The notes beneath the pieces are model-generated. The model was not told the DNA's origin, did no database searches, and saw only the letters and a list, made by a program, of their open reading frames with translations. 37,281 nt of DNA from Clostridia bacterium (GTDB lineage: Bacteria; Bacillota; Clostridia; Christensenellales; Aristaeellaceae), in assembly GCA_017476605.1 (NCBI GenBank), contig JAFUZM010000357.1, positions 1-37,281 of the forward strand, given 5' to 3'. Each line of letters opens with the position of its first letter. Position 1 is the stretch's first letter. Positions 8,166-16,385 of the stretch are shown here, piece after piece. The translations under genes were made by a program, and so were the position numbers.

Positions 8166-8699
8166 CTATCTCAAACTCGCCCCAAACCTGCGAAGTTCCT
8201 CCAGCTTTTCCTCCGATACACCGAGATCATATCCATGAGTTGTGAAAACTCCCATATCTTCCAGCTGCAGATAATCCAGAAAATCTCCCTTATATGAGAA
8301 CAGCGCCCCGTCATACATGTCCGGATCACCGGAGCTTAAGAACATGGCCACCTTCTTCAGCTTCTCCGGTTTGTTGGGATATGCTGCTGCATAGAAGCGA
8401 TCAATCGTACATTTCAGCTGTCCGGAAAGGCCATGATAATAGATCGGAGATGCGATCACGAGCATCTCAGCTTCCTGAAGCTCATGGTAGACAAATTGCA
8501 TGTCATCCTTCTGAACACACTGTCCATTTCCCTTTGTGTGGCAGTATTCGCAGGCAAGACACCCGTGGATATTCATCTTGCAGACCTCATATACACCATA
8601 CTCGTGCCCTGCCGTCTCCAGTCCCTCACAAAAAGCCTGGATCATCTGTTTAGTATTTCCCTTGGGTCGGGGACTTCCGTTAAAAATCAATACTTTCAT
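8166..8699 (-). CDS. Flavodoxin-fold NAD(P)H-dependent FMN reductase, probable C-terminal frameshift
   Basis: Predicted FMN-binding quinone or azo-type oxidoreductase of 177 residues. The ATG at 8699 is chosen because AGGAGG lies just upstream and the family start MKVLIFNGSPRPKGNT follows immediately. The phosphate loop GSPRPKGNT, a CxxCxxC-like cysteine cluster (CLACEYCHTKGNGQC) and the ASPIYYHGLSGQLK flavin-binding motif are typical of the NADPH-dependent FMN reductase/flavodoxin_2 group. The frame stops after RRFGASLR. In the next frame the DNA continues with a strongly coding-like helix (EFEIAEDIGTNLFAKILLD) up to the following gene. One missing base in the GGGG run near 8178 would explain this. 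The lesion should shorten the last helix only. Confidence 0.85.
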   Translation of the reverse strand: MKVLIFNGSPRPKGNTKQMIQAFCEGLETAGHEYGVYEVCKMNIHGCLACEYCHTKGNGQCVQKDDMQFVYHELQEAEMLVIASPIYYHGLSGQLKCTIDRFYAAAYPNKPEKLKKVAMFLSSGDPDMYDGALFSYKGDFLDYLQLEDMGVFTTHGYDLGVSEEKLEELRRFGASLR

Positions 8700-8701
8700 A
8701 A

Positions 8702-9307
8702 TCAGAGCACCTCCTTGTCCCTGCGTTTCCGTACAGTTGAATGCGCAGCAACAATCTTCTGATAACAAGGGCATTCTGGATCATGGTCACAGATGACGCC
8801 GCAGGCCTGCAGATGGGAATAGATCGTGACAGCACCCACGTATTTGAAGCCTCGCTTCTTGAGGTCCTTACTTATTCTGTCTGACAGTCCATTGCTCACC
8901 GGAATCGGCCCCTTATCATGGCCCAGATAGAGAATCGTCTTTCCCCCGGAGTATCCCCAGATGTAATCACAGAAGCTTCCGAACTCCTCCCGCACTCTCT
9001 GATAACACCGGGCGTTATTGATAACAGCCTGTACCTTGCGGGGTGATCGGATCATCCCTTCTGTATTCAGGATACGTTCTACATCTTCATCGCCGAACTC
9101 AGCAATACAATCATACTCGAAGTTGCAGAAGCATTCACGAAAGATTTCCCTCTTCTTCAGCATCAGATCCCAGGAAAGACCGCACTGAAGGCATTCCAGC
9201 GTCAGATGCTCAAACATCTGCCGGTCATCGTGGACAGGGATTCCCCATTCCGTATCATGATAAATCTGATTGGCCTCATTCATTCCGGCCCAAGTACAGT
9301 AGCCCAT
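8702..9307 (-). CDS. tag: DNA-3-methyladenine glycosylase I
   Basis: Base-excision repair enzyme that removes 3-methyladenine from alkylated DNA. It has 201 residues, close to the family norm. The start MGYCTWAGMNEANQIYHDTEWG carries the zinc ligands Cys4 and His17, and the second pair is in the C-terminal HDPECPC motif. The catalytic Glu38 stands in LTLECLQCGLSW. The helix-hairpin region and base-recognition residues look complete. The ATG at 9307 follows AAAGGAG. The stop codon lies 2 bases before the next start, so the reductase ribosome binding site is inside tag. Confidence 0.95.
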   Translation of the reverse strand: MGYCTWAGMNEANQIYHDTEWGIPVHDDRQMFEHLTLECLQCGLSWDLMLKKREIFRECFCNFEYDCIAEFGDEDVERILNTEGMIRSPRKVQAVINNARCYQRVREEFGSFCDYIWGYSGGKTILYLGHDKGPIPVSNGLSDRISKDLKKRGFKYVGAVTIYSHLQACGVICDHDPECPCYQKIVAAHSTVRKRRDKEVL

Positions 9308-9318
9308 GCCATACTCCT

Positions 9319-9912
9319 TTATTTCTCTGGTGTGTAAGTCGAGCCATGATCGTCATCATGCCCCTGTACCTCCGAGTTTCCGAGTCTCTGGGACAATTCC
9401 CTGTTCCGTTCCAACAGATTCCAAATACCATCCTGTGAAAGGACTCCGCGTTTCAATTTCTCTGGGAAGATGCCGGCTTCATCCATGGCATAATCATCCT
9501 TCCACTGCTGGCTCGTATAATATGCCTCCAGCTTCTGAATTTCAGACTGGAATGCCTGATACTCCTCGATCTTCTTTTCCAGGACATCCATCTTCTGTGT
9601 CGCCCTATCCAGAATGCTCTCCATTGCATAGATATGCTGCGGCACGTTTTCTCCGGCAAGGCGTTTTCTGAACTGGCTCTTTTTCGCCCGGTAATGGTTG
9701 ACGATCTCATAATCCGGAATCCAGATCTTTGCCTCTTCTATGCGGTCAAAAACGAACTGCAGGGCCTCTTCATCAGACAGACTATCTTCAGTCTGTTTTC
9801 GATAGGCCTGGTACATCCACTCCGAGATTTTCTCTTTCTGCTTTTGCTTCAGCTGCCCGTAACTCTTATTCATCTGGAGCAGACGTCCATCCACCATCCT
9901 GTGCTTACTCAT
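9319..9912 (-). CDS. DUF4298-containing protein with charged N-terminal extension
   Basis: A 197-residue soluble protein of unknown function. The C-terminal half (about 105-180) matches the DUF4298 pattern: a long coiled-coil-like helix (MDVLEKKIEEYQAFQSEIQ) followed by YYTSQQWKDDYAMDEAG and a Leu-rich end. The first 100 residues form a separate Lys/Glu/Gln-rich helical region that I do not recognise. It ends in a hydrophilic tail rich in Asp and His. There is no signal peptide or membrane segment. It is 11 bases upstream of tag and belongs to the same run. A weak GGGTG lies ahead of the ATG at 9912. Confidence 0.75.
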   Translation of the reverse strand: MSKHRMVDGRLLQMNKSYGQLKQKQKEKISEWMYQAYRKQTEDSLSDEEALQFVFDRIEEAKIWIPDYEIVNHYRAKKSQFRKRLAGENVPQHIYAMESILDRATQKMDVLEKKIEEYQAFQSEIQKLEAYYTSQQWKDDYAMDEAGIFPEKLKRGVLSQDGIWNLLERNRELSQRLGNSEVQGHDDDHGSTYTPEK

Positions 9913-9955
9913 TTGTATTCACCCTGCCTGTAATTGCAGTCAGCCTGTTTCGCCC

Positions 9956-10270
9956 TTACTTCTTTTTCTTCGGACCAGGAAGTTCATCATGCATTGCTTC
10001 CAACAGCTTGCGCAGGAATTCCCTGTCCTCCACGTCATCGACAAGCAGCATTTCCTTCGCGCCTTCATATGGCAGTTCCATATCTGCATTCGGCATCATC
10101 GCCACAGCAGATTTTGTGGGTTTTACAAGAAAACGGTCATCGTAAATGCCGCCGACCACCTTGCTTCGAAAATATATGATGTATTCGCCCATCATGGCTC
10201 GATAGGATATATCATCCAAGTCCGATAACTGCTCCAATATGAATTCCAGGTATCCTTTGCTTGATGCCAT
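9956..10270 (-). CDS. TfoX/Sxy N-terminal domain-like small protein
   Basis: Protein of about 104 residues that matches the N-terminal domain of TfoX/Sxy: ISYRAMMGEYIIYFRSKVVGGIYDDRFLVKPT, and the PYEGAKEMLLVDDVEDREFLRKLLEAM end. Standalone copies are common in Firmicutes, where no role in competence is established. The ATG at 10270 is chosen because GGGAGAG stands 8 bases away and the family begins MASSKGYLEFILEQL. Upstream in-frame starts at 10294, 10285 and 10276 lack correct spacing. The Lys-rich C-terminus (GPKKKK) is a normal ending. Confidence 0.82.
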   Translation of the reverse strand: MASSKGYLEFILEQLSDLDDISYRAMMGEYIIYFRSKVVGGIYDDRFLVKPTKSAVAMMPNADMELPYEGAKEMLLVDDVEDREFLRKLLEAMHDELPGPKKKK

Positions 10271-10294
10271 ACTCATCTCTCCCATTACGTCCAC

Positions 10295-11068
10295 TTACAA
10301 TGATAGACTTTTCTTTCCTGGTATTGCTGTGCGGATAAAAACATATTCCTGATCCGAAGAGCGGTTATCTTCGTAATGATACCCACTCCAATTGAAGTCC
10401 TTCATCTGCTCCGGAGTCTCTGCATGGATTCCTGCCATAAAACGCACCATTTCGCCCCTGGCCATTTTGGCGTAAACACTCTTCTGAACGACTTTATTGC
10501 CTTCAAGTTCACCAAAGACGCAGGTAATATACCGGTCACCCGGCTGCAGATATTTCTCAATGCATTTTGAGTACTCTTTCGAAGCAAGATTGATGACGGT
10601 CCTGCTGTCACCGATCACTTCCCGATAAAGGCTGTCTCCCCAGAAATCATACAAGTTCTTATGACCACCTACAGCAGCCTTCGCCTGCATTTCCAGCCGA
10701 TATGGCACAACGCCATCCATCGGTTTCACCACGCCATAGAAACCAGACAAAATCCGCAGATGTTCCTGCACATAATCGTATTGGCCATCCTCAAAGACTG
10801 CCGGGGCCATGTAAGTATATTGGATACCGTCATATGCAAGTAGCGCCGGCGTCAGATTATTCTGAAGATCCATATGCGCAAATCGCTCGGCGTTCTGCCG
10901 GGCGATCTTGTCGTTGCAAACCCAAAGCTTTTTCTGTTCTTCATAAGACAGACTCTGGATCCATTTCATCAGGACTTTCGTCCTGTCCATAAATACCGGA
11001 AACTCTTTGCAGGCAAAAGAATCTGTATCCACCCGCATCTGCTTTGCCGGGGAGATAATGATTCTCAT
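10295..11068 (-). CDS. yaaA: Peroxide stress protein YaaA (DUF328 family)
   Basis: A 257-residue cytosolic protein of the YaaA family, which in E. coli limits free iron and oxidative DNA damage during peroxide stress. Family hallmarks are the start MRIIISPAKQM, the LYDFWGDSL region, the INLASKEYSK motif and the WSGYHYEDNRSS ending. Length fits the family. The ATG overlaps the stop codon of the peroxiredoxin gene by 4 bases (ATGA), so the two peroxide-defence genes are translationally coupled. Confidence 0.93.
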   Translation of the reverse strand: MRIIISPAKQMRVDTDSFACKEFPVFMDRTKVLMKWIQSLSYEEQKKLWVCNDKIARQNAERFAHMDLQNNLTPALLAYDGIQYTYMAPAVFEDGQYDYVQEHLRILSGFYGVVKPMDGVVPYRLEMQAKAAVGGHKNLYDFWGDSLYREVIGDSRTVINLASKEYSKCIEKYLQPGDRYITCVFGELEGNKVVQKSVYAKMARGEMVRFMAGIHAETPEQMKDFNWSGYHYEDNRSSDQEYVFIRTAIPGKKSLSL

Positions 11069-11520
11069 TCCAGTTCTCCGAGCATCTGGGCCGGATTATC
11101 AGCTGCCTTAACCTTATCAAAAGCCTTTACGATAATACCGTTCTCATCAATCAGGTAGGTCGTCCGGACAACACCCATGCTGACCTTGCCGTAGTTCTTC
11201 TTCTCCTTCCAGACATCGTAAGCCTGAATCACTTCCTTCTCCGAATCAGAAAGAAGTGTGAAGGGCAGGCCGTATTTTTCCTCAAATTTCTTGTGGGATG
11301 CTATGCTGTCCTTGCTTACGCCAAGAACGACCGCGCCTTTCTCCCGGAACTGTGGATACAGATCTCCGAACGCACAGGCCTGCTTCGTGCAGCCGGCAGT
11401 CATGTCCTTTGGGTAAAAATACAGAATTACCTTCTGACCCTGATAATCTGCAAGGCTTCTCATTTCTCCGTTCTGGTCCGGCAGGGTAAATGCCGGAGCT
11501 TTGGTTCCAATCTCTAACAT
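11065..11520 (-). CDS. bcp: Thioredoxin-dependent thiol peroxidase (peroxiredoxin Bcp)
   Basis: Reduces hydrogen peroxide and organic hydroperoxides using thioredoxin. 151 residues from the ATG at 11520, which follows TGGAG. An upstream ATG at 11550 gives a 10-residue extension that the family lacks. The peroxidatic site is YPKDMTAGCTKQAC, with Cys44 as the peroxidatic Cys and Cys49 five residues later as the resolving Cys, the atypical two-Cys arrangement of Bcp. The conserved FTLPDQNG start and the Arg in VVRTTYLID are present. It overlaps yaaA by 4 bases. Confidence 0.94.
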   Translation of the reverse strand: MLEIGTKAPAFTLPDQNGEMRSLADYQGQKVILYFYPKDMTAGCTKQACAFGDLYPQFREKGAVVLGVSKDSIASHKKFEEKYGLPFTLLSDSEKEVIQAYDVWKEKKNYGKVSMGVVRTTYLIDENGIIVKAFDKVKAADNPAQMLGELE

Positions 11521-11553
11521 TTTTTCTCCATTTCTTGATCCGTGTTTCAATAT

Positions 11554-11862
11554 TTATTCTGCAGAAACTTCTCGACGAATTCTTTCTTTAATACTATCAA
11601 GTTCACGCTGAAGTTCTATAACATATTCAGAACATACGTCCTTATATAAGCCTCGACTATAACCTTCTTCTATTTTCATTTCAAGGGTTACATCATTATG
11701 AAGACATAGTTTGACAAGTTTTGAAAAGACCTCTTTCAATTCTCCCTGGCATGAATCACTATTCAAATTCACTCGACACTCATCATCTTCGAATGCAAAA
11801 GAAAGAATATCATCATCGGTATTCTCGGCAAACAGTTTAACTTCAAGAATTATTTGATTCAT
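11554..11862 (-). CDS. Small acidic partner of the PHP-ATPase protein
   Basis: Protein of about 102 residues with no family I recognise. The ATG at 11862 is chosen for its AAAGGAAGG site; the longer frame would begin inside the upstream gene with no site. It starts with a beta-rich half (MNQIILEVKLFAENTDDDI) containing many Asp/Glu, then two helices ending in a basic/acidic coiled-coil-like tail (ELQRELDSIKERIRREV). It overlaps the PHP-ATPase gene by 20 bases, and both are AT-rich, unlike the genes downstream. Tight coupling suggests it binds or controls the ATPase protein. Confidence 0.72.
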   Translation of the reverse strand: MNQIILEVKLFAENTDDDILSFAFEDDECRVNLNSDSCQGELKEVFSKLVKLCLHNDVTLEMKIEEGYSRGLYKDVCSEYVIELQRELDSIKERIRREVSAE

Positions 11863-13969
11863 AGATATCCTTCCTTTCATAAAAGGCATCCCGGCTACCT
11901 TCAAGAGATTTTAAGCTTTCTTCAGCCCAATTTAACACGTCATTCTCATCATTTATATTGACTAATCGATCTGAAAACGGATTACCTATGTACGTTGTAT
12001 ATATTCCATTGCTGTGCGTGCGATATATTGATGTATACGGAAGTGTTCTTACACCGATATTAGCATTATGGGTCGCCACAACAACGAACTTGTGTCGTTT
12101 TGATAAATTCACAAGTATTGGTCGGATCGTTGTATCTATATAAGAGTTCCCCATACCTAATTCAGGTTCATCCAGGAAATACGCATCCGCATCCTCCATT
12201 ATTGCTCTCTGAAGAAGCAACATCCCCTTTTCGCCATTTGAAGGCGAGTATAATTCCCCGGTATTGTTTATAATTTGCTTCGATCTTCCAACAAAGGGCA
12301 AAACAGAGGTAATATTGTCTTCCGAACAAATATCATTGAGGTTTTGCACCTGGTCTGCTATGTCAACATTAAATATATTCTGTTTGATATACTCAAGGAT
12401 TGCTTTTACCTCACGCAGTTTTCGTATGCCAATTCTAAATTCCTCCTTTCGGGATTCTGCACAGAGCATCCGGAATTTAGTATTGATATATATGTCTCCC
12501 TTTTCATCCAGAGTTCCTACTTTTTCCCGACTATTAGACTCATCAACAGACAACGCCCTCAGTATAGTATTAACGATCTTAAGCAGTTTTAATCGGCCTT
12601 CCACAAAACCTGTCAACCCTGTAGTTGATGGCTTAGAAACTGAATTTGTACTTTTGTCAGCAATTTCCTTTATTGTGTTTAAGGTATAATTCACAAGATG
12701 AATCACTTGCTCTGCAATTAAATCCTCAAAGCGATGCTGGTAGATACTTTCCTTTAGTCTTCTTAATAATGCTCTTAATTGATCACTCTCTTCCTGGCTC
12801 AAATATTCTTCAAGCTGTATGTTAAGTATACTCGGGAAGATATTGTCTATCGTCTCTTTATCAGCCTTATGAAGCTCTTCTTTTACATTTTCTATACTCG
12901 GTAAGGCAGATGCTCTTGTTATTCGCATTCGTGATTTGTTTGCATTATTGCCGTCCGTTTTCTTCCAGTTCAGATAATTATTAAAATGGGTCGGACTCGC
13001 ATCTACCCAATTCCTAATATCATTAAACTCGTTTTCGCAATCCCTTACCCCCATTACAGACAGCTCTGGTTCTATACCAGAAATACGCAGAAGTGCTTTA
13101 AAATCATCATCTCTCTCAGATGCAACATACCTTACACATTTATATCCATTTGCCCTCATACTTTCGAATAAACTACTGACTATTTCGGTTTTACCGGTTC
13201 CCTTCTGACCAAAGATAACATTCATATCTGCATAGATTCGAATCGGGAGATCCACTCCCACAGCTGGATGGGCAATTAAATTTTTGCTATCCTTCTTATT
13301 CAGTAAAGTCTGAACAACCGTTTCATCCCTTTTCGACAATAAGCAAAACTGTTCAAAACTGTCCACGGGGAGTTTTAATTCAGAGAAACTACAGTCTTCA
13401 TAATGATTCCAATCTTTAACATCACTTCCGACCAGCACATTATATCGATAGTTCACAAAAACACTCATGGAACTTTCATTTGCAGTTTCTTTGAATACCC
13501 TATGCGGGTCTTGAATTATTTCATCCAACTTTTCTGCATCTTCTAAAGGAATTGCCGGTTTCTTTTGATGAAAATGTGCGATGTAAATTGCATCATGATC
13601 CTTGAACGCAGCATATATTTCATCAAGAGTATGTGTACAATCATTCAAGTTGTCTCCCCTGAAAAGATTATCAACACTTGCAGAAAAGCCTAACGCTTCT
13701 TTAGGATTTACAACAACAATCAAGTGCCACCTCTTAGATCCTGGCTCCAAGACATCAATCTCTACGCCAGGCCAAACTTGACACGTATTGATTACAGCTG
13801 CCATCAAACATTTATATTGCTCAAGATCAAATGCATTGTGGTTTGTGATTGCAACAATTTTTATATCTGCATTTTCAATTTTAGATTTAAATAGCTCAGG
13901 TGTTACATTTCTCCCTCGTCCATCACCCTTTTTGATGGCTTTTGTGTGACAATGAAGATCTATTTTCAT
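11843..13969 (-). CDS. PHP phosphoesterase fused to an ABC/SMC-like ATPase (TrlF-type)
   Basis: A 708-residue protein starting at the ATG at 13969, behind GAGGGATAGG. Residues 1 to about 220 are a PHP metal-dependent phosphoesterase domain, with DLHCHTK, ITNHNAFD and PGVEIDV as metal-binding loops. The rest is an ABC-type ATPase with a long helical insert: Walker A FGQKGTGKT (near 251), signature-like SPSNGEKGMLL (near 575), Walker B AYFLDEPELG (near 600) and switch His in VVATHNANIG. This PHP plus AAA arrangement corresponds to the group annotated as TrlF-like ATPases, found in genomic islands. A DNA- or nucleotide-triggered nuclease role in defence is an inference. Its gene is AT-rich and sits with an HTH gene, a deoxyribosyltransferase-like gene and an overlapping partner. 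Confidence 0.85.
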   Translation of the reverse strand: MKIDLHCHTKAIKKGDGRGRNVTPELFKSKIENADIKIVAITNHNAFDLEQYKCLMAAVINTCQVWPGVEIDVLEPGSKRWHLIVVVNPKEALGFSASVDNLFRGDNLNDCTHTLDEIYAAFKDHDAIYIAHFHQKKPAIPLEDAEKLDEIIQDPHRVFKETANESSMSVFVNYRYNVLVGSDVKDWNHYEDCSFSELKLPVDSFEQFCLLSKRDETVVQTLLNKKDSKNLIAHPAVGVDLPIRIYADMNVIFGQKGTGKTEIVSSLFESMRANGYKCVRYVASERDDDFKALLRISGIEPELSVMGVRDCENEFNDIRNWVDASPTHFNNYLNWKKTDGNNANKSRMRITRASALPSIENVKEELHKADKETIDNIFPSILNIQLEEYLSQEESDQLRALLRRLKESIYQHRFEDLIAEQVIHLVNYTLNTIKEIADKSTNSVSKPSTTGLTGFVEGRLKLLKIVNTILRALSVDESNSREKVGTLDEKGDIYINTKFRMLCAESRKEEFRIGIRKLREVKAILEYIKQNIFNVDIADQVQNLNDICSEDNITSVLPFVGRSKQIINNTGELYSPSNGEKGMLLLQRAIMEDADAYFLDEPELGMGNSYIDTTIRPILVNLSKRHKFVVVATHNANIGVRTLPYTSIYRTHSNGIYTTYIGNPFSDRLVNINDENDVLNWAEESLKSLEGSRDAFYERKDIYESNNS

Positions 13970-14036
13970 CCTATCCCTCACAAGCCGGCACACGGCCAGC
14001 CTTATATATCATTGTAAAAAAGGCTATTAAAACAGC

Positions 14037-14372
14037 TCACTTAAATGGTTCAAGATACCTTATCAGCTTTCCGGTCATTTCTGCATACTCTATCTCTGAC
14101 CGTGTGCTTTCACCGATATATCCTCCAACGTTGATTACAAAAATCTCATCTGACATATCAATCTTAGCTTTATGCATGTCATCCAGCATAGCTTTTGTTG
14201 CGGTCAGCGTACCCTCGTCCATATTTTCCCACACTTCATTGTCACCGGAATGGCCGAACAAACCTACACTGATTACAATATTGCCTTCCAGTGTCAATCG
14301 CTTCTGTGTTTCCAGGAACTGGTCTTTAAATCGTGTACTCCCGCACAGTGTGATAACCTTATATTTTCTCAT
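14037..14372 (-). CDS. Nucleoside 2-deoxyribosyltransferase-like protein
   Basis: A 111-residue protein of the deoxyribosyltransferase-like fold, whose characterised members move or hydrolyse deoxyribose at the N-glycosidic bond of nucleosides or nucleotides. It starts with the phosphate-binding CGSTRFKDQF motif and has the glycine-rich VINVGGYIGESTRSEIEYA region, in which Glu93 matches the catalytic Glu. It is shorter than classical enzymes (about 150 residues) and close to phage-type DUF4406-like versions. It lies between the HTH gene and the PHP-ATPase gene in one transcript. Nucleotide turnover during phage attack is conceivable but not shown. Confidence 0.78.
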   Translation of the reverse strand: MRKYKVITLCGSTRFKDQFLETQKRLTLEGNIVISVGLFGHSGDNEVWENMDEGTLTATKAMLDDMHKAKIDMSDEIFVINVGGYIGESTRSEIEYAEMTGKLIRYLEPFK

Positions 14373-14389
14373 TTTGCGTATTTCCTTGC

Positions 14390-14584
14390 TTAGTCATCCT
14401 TGGTCTTAATATACTTACCGGACTTGATCCTGGCATCCTTTGGTTTCTCTGCGTCATCGGGAATGCCCCAGGTGCTCCCAATACGGATAACACCAGCAAT
14501 GCGATCCTGATTACAGAGAATCTGGACACGCCTTTCAGATATTCCCCATTTATCTGCCGCTTCCTTCGATGACAAGTATTTCAT
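14390..14584 (-). CDS. Small helix-turn-helix protein (excisionase/MerR-like)
   Basis: A 64-residue DNA-binding protein. The ATG at 14584 has GGAGG at 5 bases; a start 12 bases upstream lacks this. The sequence YLSSKEAADKWGISERRVQ is a classic winged-helix motif of the excisionase/AlpA/MerR type, followed by the wing (GSTWGIPDDA). It is the first gene after the promoter at 14634-14662 and could autoregulate the run or act as an excisionase. Similar HTH proteins are also found as solo ORFs beside nucleotide-metabolism genes in Clostridia. Confidence 0.82.
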   Translation of the reverse strand: MKYLSSKEAADKWGISERRVQILCNQDRIAGVIRIGSTWGIPDDAEKPKDARIKSGKYIKTKDD

Positions 14585-14633
14585 CTGAACCTCCAAAGTT
14601 TTTCTGATAGTTCCAAATAATCATTCATCTTAT

Positions 14634-14662
14634 ACTATAATCGTTTTGCCGAATAAAGTCAA
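14634..14662 (-). promoter_or_regulatory. Sigma-A-type promoter for the HTH-PHP-stress gene run
   Basis: On the minus strand TTGACT (14662-14657) and TATAGT (14639-14634) are separated by exactly 17 bases, and the A/T-rich surroundings fit. It lies 49 bases ahead of the HTH gene start. It is the strongest promoter match seen in the window and reads toward 6514. Confidence 0.82.
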
Positions 14663-14670
14663 TTTGAATA

Positions 14671-14692
14671 GAGACCGTATCACTACGGCCTC
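14671..14692 (-). terminator. Hairpin at the end of the large defence operon
   Basis: On the minus strand GAGGCCGTA and TACGGTCTC form a 9-bp stem with one G-U pair and a GTGA loop. It stands about 50 bases beyond the last stop codon of the large operon and just ahead of the promoter for the next genes. Only a weak T-rich tail follows (TATTC), so it may be a poor terminator or a processed 3' end. Confidence 0.5.
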
Positions 14693-14744
14693 TTAACATA
14701 GTTTCATAAAACATAGGTTTAAACACTTTTAATGAGTTATCCTT

Positions 14745-16370
14745 TCACACCACCACAAACTGTGTCCGCCGCGCCTGCCCTGGCGCTGGCATAAAGATGT
14801 TCTTCTTCGGCAGATCCTCCATCACAAACTCACAAAGCTCGTCTTTTCCATAGCTATGACGTTGCACCAACCGGTTGGCCTGATTCATAATCATCTGCTC
14901 AAAATAGTTCCGTACCGCCCGGGCATTGCCGAAATTTCGTGTCCGCTTTGAAGCCTCCGTCTCGAAGTGGCTCCTGACAGCACGCAGCACATTGCGGGAC
15001 GGGATGATGTCATTATCTCGGCAGAAGAACTCAAATATCTCTGTGAGCTCTTCTCCGGAATAATCCGGAAACTGAATGACAAATGGGAACCGGGAACGAA
15101 AGCCGGGATTTGAATCCAAGAATTCCTGCATCAATGCCGGGTATCCTGCCGCGATGACCGCAATATCATCCCTGTTGTCTTCCATAAGTTTTAATAGAGT
15201 TTCTACTGCCTCTTGCCCGAAGCCTCCACCATCCTCATTGGTCAGGGAGTACGCTTCATCAATGAACAGGACTCCACCCTTTGCTCTTTCAAATACCTCC
15301 TTGACCAGAACAGCGGTATGACCTACGTATTTGCCCACCAAATCAGCACGGCCAACCTCTACAAGGTGTCCCTTTGATAGAAGCCCGGATTCTTTATACA
15401 CTTTGCCCAGAATTCTGGCAATCGTTGTCTTCCCTGTACCAGGATTGCCGGTAAATACCATATGCAGCGTTATTGCCGGACGCCGGACATTTAGTTGATG
15501 GCATCTTCTCCGAACCTGAAGAACGTTGACCATAGTTCTGACCTGCTGCTTTACATCATGCAGACCGATCAGCGCATCCATTTCCTCCATGGCAGAGGAT
15601 AATCTTTCAGAAGGGCCTTGTTCGGTATCTTCATCTGGAAGATCAGAGCCGTCACCGGGATCCTTTACCAAATCCGCAGTCTGAAGTAATTCTGAAATAG
15701 GATTTGAGTCTTCGTCTCCCCTGTTTCCGGAAATAATTCTGCAAAGTGCTTCCTCTAATCCCTTGATTGCAGGATCGTCCTCTGGCTTATGGTTCAGCCT
15801 ATCAACCTCTACAGCGGATTTTATGATTTCTTTTGCATCGCTGCTGATGGGCTCCAATGGATCAAAATCTACTCTTTCACCAAGGGTTTTCTCGATCAGC
15901 TGAATGCACCCCGCACCGTAGCGATAATACCGAACGATTTCTTCAAGAGACGTATGCTCCTGCTCCTTAATGTAACCAAGCGCCAAATAACAGAGCGTTT
16001 GTACATACACTGACGAAATCTTATTACCGCCCACCTGTTTATCCAGGAGGATAAAGTAAGGAAGCAGGACACAGATTTGTGGCAGATTCGATTCGGTAAC
16101 TTTCTTTCTTGCCAGTTCAATAGCCAGTTCACCAAAATCATACCCGAAGCAGTCATTGATATAATGGCGACAGCCGGGGCTGATCTGTTTTTCTTTATCT
16201 GTCAGGCGAAGCAGAAAAAGCAGGATATCTGTTTTGATTGCTCCACGCAGACCCTCTTCCGGATTGACAAATGGAATGTTGTTCCCGATACCTTTTGCGT
16301 CAAGATTATCGGCCATCTCATACACGCTCTGCATAACATCTTTCATTTTATCCGTATATGTGGTTTCCAT
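14745..16370 (-). CDS. AAA+ ATPase of the SpoVK/CbbX type
   Basis: A 541-residue protein. The ATG at 16370 follows GAGAGGCGG at 8 bases. Residues 1 to about 250 form an all-helical region unlike known families, ending in an acidic Ser/Asp linker. The AAA+ domain begins with MDALIGLHDVKQQV, then Walker A GNPGTGKTT (near 305), Walker B GVLFIDEAYSL (near 369), and the arginine finger in NPGFRSRFPFVI (near 424). These are typical of CbbX and SpoVK, which form hexameric remodelling rings. It is the last gene of the large operon, 15 bases behind the alpha-CTD-like gene. It probably remodels or activates another complex of the operon. Confidence 0.88.
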   Translation of the reverse strand: METTYTDKMKDVMQSVYEMADNLDAKGIGNNIPFVNPEEGLRGAIKTDILLFLLRLTDKEKQISPGCRHYINDCFGYDFGELAIELARKKVTESNLPQICVLLPYFILLDKQVGGNKISSVYVQTLCYLALGYIKEQEHTSLEEIVRYYRYGAGCIQLIEKTLGERVDFDPLEPISSDAKEIIKSAVEVDRLNHKPEDDPAIKGLEEALCRIISGNRGDEDSNPISELLQTADLVKDPGDGSDLPDEDTEQGPSERLSSAMEEMDALIGLHDVKQQVRTMVNVLQVRRRCHQLNVRRPAITLHMVFTGNPGTGKTTIARILGKVYKESGLLSKGHLVEVGRADLVGKYVGHTAVLVKEVFERAKGGVLFIDEAYSLTNEDGGGFGQEAVETLLKLMEDNRDDIAVIAAGYPALMQEFLDSNPGFRSRFPFVIQFPDYSGEELTEIFEFFCRDNDIIPSRNVLRAVRSHFETEASKRTRNFGNARAVRNYFEQMIMNQANRLVQRHSYGKDELCEFVMEDLPKKNIFMPAPGQARRTQFVVV

Positions 16371-16385
16371 GAACGTCACCGCCTC

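Noticed and set aside
14048-14060. GGTTCAAGA-like T-loop of a tRNA
   Set aside because: It lies inside the deoxyribosyltransferase-like coding sequence and has no matching acceptor stem.
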